This document shows positions 23,452-64,000 of a stretch of DNA of 64,000 bases, in pieces. The notes below the pieces were generated by a model. It was not told the DNA's origin and ran no database searches. It was given only the letters and a program-made list of their open reading frames with translations. How positions within the stretch are numbered: position 1 is the stretch's first letter; each line of letters opens with the position of its first letter. Origin of the DNA: Odontesthes bonariensis (lineage: Eukaryota > Chordata > Actinopteri > Atheriniformes > Atherinopsidae); the NCBI RefSeq assembly GCF_027942865.1, contig NC_134519.1:22788248-22852247 (forward strand). Direction: 5' to 3'. Made by a program: the position numbers and the translations under genes.

Positions 23452-26284
23452 TGCCCTGGGCATTTGTGTGAGGGGGCTTGAATATGAGGGGTGGGGGGCA
23501 GGAAGGATATTGCAGTGGGGCACCAGCTGTGATGGAGCCGATGGAAGGATTCACACTAATAACCTTCACACGCAGATGATGGACCATAATAAATGCATTA
23601 ATAGAGATGATGATACTATACGGATGTTGATATATTGCTGATACTGTCAAGATTAATAATAATAACAATAATAATAATATTACAGTGACAATGACTTATT
23701 TTCTGAATTGAAACTGGTCAGCAGGCAGTCGGGGCTCGGACAGTCTCTCGTTTGTGAACTTATGGAAAGAAACTAGTGTCTTATCTCTCTTCAGGCCTTC
23801 ATTTCGACCTGCAGCAGCCCGCTCTGCCGGCTGCCGGTCCGTCTCCACACGTGTTCATCCTGGCTTCTTCAGATTTCTGCCTGCTTTCTCTCTCACAGCC
23901 TTTCCTTTTGACACTTTTGTACTTAACAGATATTTTTTGATGAAGCTGTCAACGAGGCCTGCACTTTTCTACTCCTAATTTTAATGTTCTCGACCCGTTC
24001 CAACGAATCCCTCTGTCCTCCGCAATCACTCATGCTATTTTTTTGTGACATGAAGCGGAAAGGTTCCTCTTTTGTTTTTGTTTTCTAAGCTTTGGAACAT
24101 CTTTTGTTTTGATTTTTTTTTTTTTTTTTTTTTCTTCTAAAAGGTCGGCACGTTGTCAGGCACCTGGCAGAACACTACACCCGAGGGACCTGTTAAGGAC
24201 GAATTCCTGTTTCTTGTTGCAACACAAAATTTAGCCATCAGTAAATAAGCCAAATGAATGCTATTAATAGACATCTCTATTCCTGATTCAATCCAGTAAC
24301 GCGTTGGTTGACGAATTTGGACGAGAATCCTTTAAAAAAAAATAAATAAATAAATCAAGAAACGTACCATAAGCGATGCTGACGGACCGTGACTGTGGTC
24401 AGTTTGTATGTGTGGGCTGCCTGACAATCCCTTTACATCTCTTTCCTTCTTTTGTGTGTGTGTTAGTGTGTATGTGAGAGAATAATGCCCACTTATAATG
24501 TTGTTCACATAGAGTCAGTGTGTCATCACCACGAGAGGGTCTGGTTTCTGTCCTTCGCTCGGTCTTGTAGGAAGGCGCCGCTCCGGTCCATCCACACGAG
24601 AGCATTATCCTCTCACATCCTGTGTCTGTTACACTTAGAGCTGCGTATTTAGTGTTTTCTTCTAGTTTCTGACTCTCGACTGTCTAGTGTGTGGCTAACG
24701 AGCATATTTTGAACTCTAGGATGAGATAGGGCTTTTCTGATGTCACACGAGAATGTTTTGTGAAATACGATTGAAGGAGAAAAGACTGCTCCTCCCACGT
24801 AGAACAATAAAAAGGGGTTTCAATTGAACCCCACTCCCTCCCTCCTCCTCACCCACGCACTGTATCCCAGACCCTTGTTTTTAAAAAAAAAAAGAAAAAG
24901 GAAAAAAAACAAACAGTTCCGGTTTTGTTAGGTTTTGGTCTTCCACCCCTCTCTCACAGCAAAGCTGTTTGGCACTCTCTCAGATGACACACTGTTGTAC
25001 CCATATAGCCCCGTACTCTTGACAAAAATGTAGTGAGCTATATGGATCGTAGTTTGAGATTTTGTCGCGTGTTTCATAGAAATATCGAGTAACTCCAGTG
25101 AGGCAGGTACACCCTGTTTTGTGTTTGTGGTTTTTTGAAAAAAAGTTCAGCGTGAGTTTGCAGTAACTGCCTCATATAGTGTTAATACGCCGTGATTTTG
25201 GGCGACATTGGTGTGCCGTTTGCCGTCGGCGGCCCTTTGGAACATGCGTGGGAATCCGCTCATAGAATGAGACAAGCCATGACAACTGAATTAAAAGGAC
25301 ACACCTAATTCTCAAGGGCTTCCTCTGACTGCACAGACGCATAATCACATTTTCAGGCTCACACAGTAGGAAGAATCAACTTATCCTTTATGGCAGCTAG
25401 TAGCTAGGTCATCCAGGGCTTCCAGACACTCTTTGTGTTCCAACCCCATCAGCTGCAGAATGTTTTGCTTCTTTATTTTTCCAGTTGTCCCGACACAGTC
25501 CTCACATACGGATCCTGTTGGTGCGTAGGGCGACGCTGGTCGGAGTCGTCCTCCCTGGACGGTTTTGATAGAATGGAATGAAGGGCAGCTCTATAGGAGT
25601 ACAGGATCGAACGGCTGCTGTTGTGCTTTGGTGCTCCGGTTAGGATAACGTCCAACTTATTTGCTGTTTTTTGACTGTTTGTGCTCTCCACTGTAGCTCG
25701 CACCCGCCGCCATCAGAACAGCCTGCCCGGGAGCTTGAACATGTAGTCTTTGTAAAGACGTGTCTTTTGGTGCTTTTGGTGCAACTCCCTACTGAATCAT
25801 AGAGATGAACAAACTCGGTCGTTAGTGGGAGGCCATTTAGTTCTCAGACTAACATCTCCGGTGCACTATAGACCCGCCAGCCCTGTTCTCATTCTTGTTG
25901 CCCCGCTCCCTCCTCTTGTAGGACCGCTGTGTTGAAACTGGCAACGCCCCCCTCCCTCCTTCCCGTTGGGTTCTGTTGCTTTTTCGCGTCTTTTCCTTCG
26001 CCCTCGAAAAAGACGCAGGGGGCTGCGAATGTGTCTGAATGGACAGATCTGTGACGACTGTTTGTGAAAGTCTGCCGAGGCCTCTTTTTTTAAAAGCCCT
26101 TCTTAAAACTGTCCAAGTTTATGTGTTTAAAGAATAACTTTTGTTGTATTTGCCAGATGGGTTTCATGTAAGTCCTGGCGTTGCCCCAGGATGTTTCTGG
26201 CCAACGAGAGAATGTTAGGGTTAATGTACAGTAGTTTTTAATTGTTAAAAAAGGTACAGATTTTTAATTGAGAATTTTTTTTCT

Positions 26285-26315
<31 letters not shown>

Positions 26316-27105
26316 GGCAATTGTACCCCCCTCCCCCCAATTCCTTTTTTAAAGGTTTGAAAACAGGGTTTCCTGAGGCATGCTAGTCAGTGACCTCTGA
26401 CCTTTTTTTTGTGATTAGAGGGGGGATGCTAAGAGAGCCACGCCAGTAAGGGGTGACGGACTCCCCTCAAGCCTCCGCTCTCCTATTTTTGCTTTAATTC
26501 TCTTTGTACGCAGAACCAAAATGTAAAACGTCAGCAAACTAGGCTTCAGGCCTAACCTGTATGTGTATATACCCTGGATACAATCAACAGGATCTTGTTT
26601 TCAGAAGCGAAATGACTTAATTGAAGATAAGTGTAGTTTCTAAAGAACATGTATCATTATTTGTAAGTTAACCATCTGCATGTCTTCAAGCCACCTGGCA
26701 TTAGCTAATAATTTTTAAGGTGAAGAAAAAGAAAAAAAAGACAAAAAAACGAAGAAAAAAAAACAACTTTTTACATGTTTTATTTTTTACGATTTATTTG
26801 CTTACCTAAATATCCCAGACAATAATGTGACCCTTTTTATTACTTCAAATTTATTTTTATTTTTTCCATTTTTTTATTTTCCTTATTTCCTGTGTACTAC
26901 ATATAGGCAATTTATAACAAAATGAGAAAAATTATTGAAGAAATTTTAAAATTGAAATATATTTTATTTGAAAGTTTATGGACCTTTTAACCGCGAGCCG
27001 CAGAAATTGTATAATCTATGATTTGAGCTGACTTGGCGGTTATGAGAAATGTATCAAGAGTTTTATTTTTTATGCTTCTTTAATAAAGTCTTGTTTTTTG
27101 GTTTC
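23452..27105 (+). other. mex3d: mex3d 3' untranslated region
   Basis: About 3.6 kb without a supported ORF, ending at AATAAA 27082-27087. It holds poly-T runs (24112-24133 and about 26280-26313), A/T-rich patches and several TTTGTA or ATTTA-like motifs. Long 3'UTRs are usual for MEX3 genes. Treating the whole stretch as one UTR is inferred from the lack of earlier strong signals and of other genes. Confidence 0.6.
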
Positions 27106-30100
27106 ATTTTTTTACGGTAAAAAATATGAGCCTGTGTCCCCCCCGTGTCTTTATTGGTGGGAATGTGCATTGAACGAGAGGAGCCGCCTCTGCGCCGTGT
27201 GGTGGCAGCAGAGCCGCTGAACAAAGCCTGACTGACGGTGTGAAATCTGCACATCAGACCTCTAAGAGCACAAGATGAAGTTACTTCTTTAGCACAGCGC
27301 TGGAGCGCTGGGACAGTTCGGGATTAAGAATTAAGCAAAAGGCTCAGCTCAAACAATTTCAAGGCTTCAACCTTGGCTGAATTTGTGATGCTTTATCACA
27401 AATACTGGTGATGAGACGTTTTATGTAAAGCACTGATGGTAGAATTAAGGGAATTTACGTGTAATGGACCAAAAGTTGAAGAAATAAAATAAAATAATAC
27501 CCTAATCAGAAGTCGGATCAACTCCAATTCCTGGGACTCATTCAGAAGAAACCAGACTAACATTGGAACGTAGACACACTGCTCTTAAAAGTACTCGTCT
27601 TACAGAAAATGCCTTGAATTACCACTTATTTATTTTTAACTCTTGCCCCCTCTTACAACTTGTGTAATGCAAACGTGTTCCCCTCCCCCTCCACACAGAG
27701 GTCAGAGGTCACAGAGAGAACAGACTTTGAGCGCTCACTGAGGTGGAAGCCGCTTCCAGCTGAAGGTTTGTGTCAGTTACACCCTGCTGTCTACGTCTGA
27801 GAGCACGCCATCTGCTGAATGAGTTGAGTCAACCGACTTTTTATGGGGAAAGGTGAACAGCTGATGTATTTCCTAACTCGCTGCCTTAATCATTTTATAT
27901 TAGATGTGGGACACATTTCTCGTTTGATCTCAAATTACAGCACAAGACCACATTAAAACGTGTAGGTTGTGACACAAAAGTCCTTTTAATAGGAAGCAGA
28001 TCACAATCAGGCTGCATTCCAGCTCCACTTCGTCCTCATTAAAGAACAATCAATAATGATAAGAAAAAAATTACAAACATCCTCAGTAGAAAATAATTCT
28101 CTCATGCGAGTTCTGTGTTCACATTCATATTGGTTACAGATGTTTTGGGTTTTTTCTTCTTTTTTTTTTTGGAAAAACAGAAACACACTGATGAGTTATT
28201 AGACTAGTTTTGGAAAGTAAAAACAAGTCAAATAAAAAGTCAAGTAACATCAAAGAGACACGTGCTGGCACAATTAAGTTTCCCATCATGCAATTGTAGT
28301 TGATTCTATTCACAGGGTGGGCATCATTGGTCTCCACGGAGTTGTGTCGGTGTGCGTGCGTGTCATCTTCCATGCGCCCTTTTTGTGCTTGAGCAGCGGT
28401 CGGTGTGTAGGTGTGTGTGGTCAGTGTGGATGTGAACACACACACACACACTCATTTAGCGGGCAGCCAACGAGCCCCAAACTGGACAATTGATTATTTT
28501 TCGTTGCTTTTTCAGCTACAACCTGAATCTGACGTGAAGTTTTCTTCTCTTGAGCCCTGGGATTACGCATGAAAACGAGACTGTTAAAGGAGCACTCCAC
28601 CAATTTATCACCGCACTTTTGTAACGCTGTCAAACTCAGAGACTGGTACAAATAAAGATTGAGGCTGATGAAACAGAGATTCTGTCTCTTTTTTTTCTTT
28701 CTGAATTCAACATTACCCACAAGGTGATATGACTTACATCTGAGGTCTGCAACCAGGATCTGATAGCTGCAAGCAGGGGTGGGGAGACGATCATTTCATT
28801 GCGTACTTTCAAACTGTCTCATTTTTAAAAAAAAACATTTTTTTAAATTAGACCATTTTCAATGGTCACAGTTGCAGCCACTAAGTGATTTTACATAAAA
28901 AACATTCATGACAGTTAACACAGCTGCAGGGGAACCTGTGTGAGAGTTTCCCCCGGTGCTCATCAGCAAACGGTCTCGTAAAATCAGTGGAGTTCCCCTT
29001 TAAATGATCCCAAAGACTCGGCAACCAGGGAAGTTCACACAACAACTGAGCAGGATTCATGCGTTTCTATGACTCAAATGAAATCTGGCGGCCTAAATCA
29101 AAGGTGTGAGTGGGTTTCTCAAAGCTAGCCGTGGTTTTAAGATTCAACAATCCTGTTGATGAGAGAGAAGGCTTTGCTGAGTGTAAATAACATTCAGAGA
29201 TTTTTTTTTTTTTTTTATCTTTCAGCAGCGGTGAGTAACGAAAACAGATGACAGGCCCACGTGGGGTGGCTTCCTGCAGCATTTAATAACTGACACACAA
29301 AGAGACGAGTCAGACTATGGCCGGGAGTGTCTGCTCACCTTATTGCAGGGAACGGTAAACGGGTCCATCGACCCACATGACGGAAAGTAATACTTAAACA
29401 TCAGAAATGCTTGGCGGTGACTTTGATGGCTTCATTTTTTGGAGAAAAAGAAAAAGAGCTGCTGTTCTTGCAAATTTGGTCCTACTAAAGGCATTCAAAA
29501 CACCTCCCTTTTCTTAGGCAAGTAAAAGATTACACACTTCCAACAGGAATGGGAATGTATGAGTCCAGAAACAAAATATCTCAGTCATTTACAAAAAAAA
29601 AAATGCAATCAGAACTTCCCCATTCCTTGGATCTTGCACTTGGTGCTTCTGTGGTTTTAAATATCGACCGCGCATACATTTTGGGGGGTGAGTGTTGCTC
29701 ACAATCTCAGAGCCCAATTTGCAGTTGTGACCATCAGCCTATACACAAACACATACACACTTTTCCACACACATGCATGTACACGATAACAGTAGACACA
29801 GCAGCGTTCTCAGAGGGTTTGTCCACAAGGTTCAGTGAACACACAAAACCACTATTGCCTTAAGTAGCTGTGTTTCTATGGCAGCGCAGGCGCACACAGG
29901 GACGCTGCGGTTTCCCAACACGAGCAGGGACAGCATGTGTCAGTCCGTGAAGTGACATCCCGGCCCACTGAGCCTGTAGCCCTTTTTGGAGTTAATGTGC
30001 ATACTAGGGGGTGTGAGACGGTGGGGTATTGCTCCGTTTGATGCGATATGAAGTATTTTGAAAATGCGCATTGAGACCACAACTTTTGCTTCCATCAGCA

Positions 30101-30989
30101 CGTGGGATTTTGGGCTCATAACTGCTCCACGGACAGCGTGTCCTCTCTTTCATGAGGAGGGTTAGTCGGCTGATGTTCACAAAACCATATTGTAGCAGGA
30201 TTATATGCACCATGCTCACAAAGATAAAATACTGGAGATACCCATCTTTTATGTGGGAAGGGTTGCCATGGCTACAGCAAAGAGAATCACAGTGTTCCTG
30301 GGGTCGACATGCAGGACGTTAGTACATTACAGCACAGACGAGCAGTGATGTTACCCCTTCACACTGATCGGTGGCCTCTTTTGGATTTTTGGGCAAAACC
30401 AAGCCGAACTCTGATATGCGTCTGAGCTCTGACTTAACACGCTGCACCGTGGGAAGACTACGCTGAGCAAACGACAAGGCCGGGGACGCACTGAAGAACG
30501 ACACGCAGTCAGGCAGGCGAGCGAACAGACGGACAGACAAACAGAGCACAGCTAGGCAAAGACTGCTCTCCTGAAGATGCTGAGAAGCAAAAGTGCAAAG
30601 TGGTCATTCTCAAACTATTCACATGGTTCTGTCGCCCTGTGGTGCGTTACGTTACAACTAAATATACTGCATATAAAAGGAGTGATGTGTCACAGGAAAG
30701 AATGAGTGAGCGGCTGACAGCTGCTTGCCAATGAGAGGGTTCCCCTAAACCGAGGGCAGCTGCAGAAAAATAATGGAATTTTTATAAACGTATTCCCCAT
30801 GTTTGCATTGATAACATTGCAATGTAAATGTTGCATAATGTATGCAGATTTATGTACAATAGAGCTTTTTTTTTTTTTAAGTGTGTGCTTGTATATTGCA
30901 CGGGGTTGTCTATGTAGGCGTGAGTGGTATGTGTCAATCCGGTATGTCTCTGCTGTTTTTGTGCACACGTGTTTGGCCCTCCTCCACCC
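27106..30989. other. Convergent region, mex3d to unc13a (unc13a 3'UTR)
   Basis: mex3d and unc13a converge here. The part nearest 30989 is the unc13a 3'UTR on the minus strand. A minus-strand ATTAAA (TTTAAT on +) near 27985 is one possible unc13a polyadenylation signal. A T2-type MITE lies at 28584-29003. No coding exon is supported. Confidence 0.45.
28584..29003. mobile_element. T2/Kolobok-type MITE (copy 3)
   Basis: A 420-bp element bounded by TTAA. The left end is TTAAAGGAGCACTCCACC; the right end, read on the minus strand, is TTAAAGGGGAACTCCACTGA. The terminal inverted repeat is about 23 bases, imperfect, with no long foldback arms. It shares the TTAAAGGRG start with the two foldback elements at 74-738 and 51624-52552. 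Confidence 0.65.
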
Positions 30990-59142
<28,153 letters not shown>

Positions 59143-59328
59143 CTCTAAAAGCGGCGTGAGCGGCGTGAGGGTCCCCGGGTGTCCTCTACTTGGTGGTTTG
59201 TTTGGTCAGTCCGTCGGTCTCTTCCTCACGAATACTCTACCTGACAAAAAGCGTTACTCTGAACAGTAACGGGAATTAAACAATCTCAGACGCGCTCGTC
59301 TCTTGCTCTGCAGGGCTGTTGCTCCTTT

Positions 59329-59358
59329 GACAGGACAGGACAGGACAGGACAGGACAG
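59329..59358 (+). repeat. GACAG tandem repeat
   Basis: Five to six pentamer units (ACAGG phase) in the presumed unc13a 5'UTR or promoter region. Confidence 0.9.
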
Positions 59359-59515
59359 ACACGAGTGAATTCCTCGCCCCCCCTCCCTGCTTCCTCCTCT
59401 GCATTGCCTCAGCTCTCCACCGCTGCTACTCCTGCGCGCACAGCCATCTTGTTTCAGCAGCATCCAGCAACCGCTCCGCGCGAGGACAACTCCCCCGTGC
59501 CGTGCCACGCCGCCC

Positions 59516-59523
59516 TGACGTCA
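59516..59523. promoter_or_regulatory. unc13a: CRE upstream of unc13a
   Basis: Perfect TGACGTCA about 375 bases upstream of the unc13a start codon, in a GC-rich stretch. Suggests CREB/ATF control; inferred from the motif. Confidence 0.5.
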
Positions 59524-61195
59524 CGGTTGATGAGTAGCAGGCAGAAAAATCCTCGTGCCTCGAGCTGGCCTGCAGGGAGGGAAGTGAGACGGGATGGGGC
59601 TGAATTAATATCGTCCTGACTGGTGTAATGTACTCAATGAAAAATATGGTGACAAGGAATTTCATTCATTGTTTCAGGGCATTTTGACTAAAAAGGGGGG
59701 TCCAATGCCAAAATCTGGTCCTAATAGTTAATTCAGTGTCCACGATGTGTTAAACTAAATATCCTATCTTAAAATCATGCTAATCAATGTTGTATGAAAA
59801 TGTGACATAGAAAACTACTCTTAACTAACACATCCTAATGGTACCTAAAGGGGTCATTACATAACAGTGCAACCCAAGGAAAATTAAATCTGAAGGGTCA
59901 ATGAATTACATAACCTGAGGTCAATTTTAGGTTGGAAAAACATTTTACAAAAAATGTTAATCTTTTTGACTTATCAGAATAATCCTTATTGTCTCAAGCT
60001 GTGACCCTTTTTTCACGTACAGTGACCTCTCAAAATCATTTGATAGAATAATAAGAAAATACTGTATTGCCCACCAGATGAGGCAGATTTTTGGGTGGGA
60101 CTCTTAATTGTGTGTGGTCACTGTCAGTGACTCACTGATGAAAATAAACGTGCAAAAAGAGTCAGATTAAACTTGTTTCACAACAGCACTATGTTGACTC
60201 TGTTTGTTGGTGGCGCGGAAAACATCAGCATGTCTCGGTGTCTGTTTTGCCAAGCTGATGAAGAAAGTGTGACACTTGATATGAAACAGAAAGTGAGATC
60301 TGCTGAGGAATGGGAGTTATCAAACGTGCTTCCCTCAAGAGCTGAGTTGTCAAAGGATGACAAGAAAGAAAGAAAGATGACGAGGTCATGAAGAGATTAA
60401 ATACATGCAGTGATTTGGGACAAACTTGTTGTAAGCAGCATAGACTTTTATAACACACAATGAATATATTGAAATTCATCTCTGAAAACGTTGCCACACT
60501 GTGTGAAATATGAATAAAACAGAGAGCAGTGATTTACATGTTAATTGAGTTTTGTATGTTAAACTGAAAGACATGTGTCTCAGAAAATGTCACCTCTTCT
60601 CTTAGTCTGGAAACAGAGGGGACTACATCAGATTCTACATTCACAGGGCAAAATGTTTTCTTTTTCTTAATATGGGATTTCAGCTGCTCAATAGCTTAGG
60701 TCCTCCTTTGTCAACATTTCTATTTCTCAATACATTTCATTTTGTGGCAGGTATTGACTTCAGGCAGGACAGCTTTGTGATACATACAGAATGTGGCTTG
60801 GCAGTGTATTTCTGAAATAAGCAAAACCTTCCCCCGAGCATTGGTGCCTTCATTGAAATGCATGTCATGTACACTGATCATTGATACACCAATACATCAT
60901 CACAGGTGCTGTTTTTTGTGAAGTGCAATCTACTTAAAACAAGCCGGATCCTCCTTTAACGAGAAGCCTTTTCATTTGTCACATCGCAGGACACTTTTCC
61001 AATTCACATTAGTCCATCTTAAATTAGCTCAGAACAACAGAAAGCTTTTTCTCTCCAATGTGAGGTTTTAAGTGTATTTTTGGATGCTGGAACAAACCAG
61101 ATCAATTGACTCTGTGTTTCTAATGCAGAGCTTCCTGAAGACCACAGCTGTTCAGCATTGGTTTTTCGCTTGGTCCCTCGTGTACATAGTTCTCC

Positions 61196-61256
61196 AATAT
61201 ATTATATATTTATTATAATATAATATATTATATTATAATATAATATAATATATTAT
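61196..61256. repeat. TA-rich palindromic repeat
   Basis: Only A and T over about 60 bases, with self-complementary TATAAT/ATTATA units. Confidence 0.85.
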
Positions 61257-61681
61257 AGTAAAGTATTTCATCAAGCCCCCCCAACAATACCATTGTTTAT
61301 AATTAGTCATTATTATTACTGGGAAAAAAGAATCATAAACACTTTTTCTTTCAGACAGTAAACATTCATATTGGAGCCCTATGGTCTAACAATATATCTA
61401 ATTCCTCTAACCACCACTTTAAGGCTTTTTAAGTGTATTTTGTTATTGTTGTGACGGGGGAACTGCATTATGTTATTTCGTGTGACAGTGTCGTGTTGTG
61501 TGATTATTAATCATGTGAGTCTTGAATCTTGACATGAAGAAAACCTGTTTTCGGTAATGAGGGCAGATCGCAATACAGGTAACTAACGCCAGGGGGAAAC
61601 GTCAAGCAGATATCACTATCTGGACTACTGGAAATACAAAAAGTGATAAAGTGTGTTGTTTACGCCTACGCCAAGTTCAAG

Positions 61682-63851
<2,170 letters not shown>

Positions 63852-64000
63852 GTGAATTGATGGCAGAGCATTACGACACTGGCAACCCAATCTTTGTTCT
63901 TTTTCACATAAATAAGACTTACAGTTTAGTGTGATGACACCGCACAGAGATTGACAGTAGTCAATTAATATTTGGGCATAAATGAGGTGTATGTTGACAG

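Larger units (their letters stand above)
59143..61681. other. Intergenic: unc13a promoter to btbd2 promoter
   Basis: unc13a and btbd2 diverge. The left 450 bases are GC-rich and should contain the unc13a 5'UTR and promoter. The middle is AT-rich and featureless. A TA-rich palindromic run lies at about 61196-61256. No gene is supported. Confidence 0.5.

Noticed and set aside
59440-59475. Possible REST/NRSF element near the unc13a start (TTCAGCAGCATCC)
   Set aside because: Only the left half fits loosely; the GGACAGCGCC half is missing.
60173-60391. 72-codon ORF with CLFCQ near its start
   Set aside because: Vaguely like cysteine-bearing fragments of fish repeat proteins, but too short, with no second metal-binding pair and no repeat ends. 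Not supported.

Overview
The window is vertebrate nuclear DNA, almost certainly from a teleost fish. Genes are split by short GT-AG introns, proteins are close to human orthologues, and the non-coding DNA carries TG/CA microsatellites, homopolymers and small DNA transposons of kinds common in fish. Genes were assigned by translating exons, checking splice phase, and comparing with family sequences I know. No search was run.

Layout: (1) 1-6.6 kb, + strand: 3' part of tcf3 (E2A) with the two alternative bHLH exons E12 and E47, the shared last exon and a long 3'UTR. (2) 6.9-8.8 kb, +: uqcr11, a complex III subunit, behind NRF-1-like and ETS-like sites. (3) 11.0-16.0 kb, +: mbd3, a NuRD subunit whose methyl-CpG-binding domain is missing or badly eroded. 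(4) 17.4-27.1 kb, +: mex3d, an RNA-binding E3 ligase with two KH domains and a RING, with a hAT transposon remnant in intron 2. (5) 59.1-31.0 kb, - strand: complete unc13a (Munc13-1), 42 coding exons that sum to an open frame of 1,874 residues. (6) 61.7 kb to the end, +: 5' part of btbd2 (BTB-BACK and the start of PHR).

The run tcf3-uqcr11-mbd3-mex3d matches human 19p13.3 in order and relative orientation, and btbd2 is also a 19p13.3 gene. unc13a (19p13.11 in human) lies between mex3d and btbd2. The genes do not form one pathway: they cover transcription, respiration, chromatin, mRNA control, synaptic vesicle priming and ubiquitin-adaptor roles.

The most notable items are the mbd3 gene whose first exon still opens like MBD3 but then hits a stop; three foldback/MITE elements sharing TTAAAGGRG ends (T2/Kolobok type), one forming a hairpin with about 459-bp arms in an unc13a intron; an hAT element with a perfect 8-bp target duplication 11 bases past a mex3d splice donor; a 6-nt microexon in unc13a; and a long Pro/Gln-rich insert in the unc13a N-terminal half. 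I found no tRNA, rRNA, CRISPR or prokaryotic feature.
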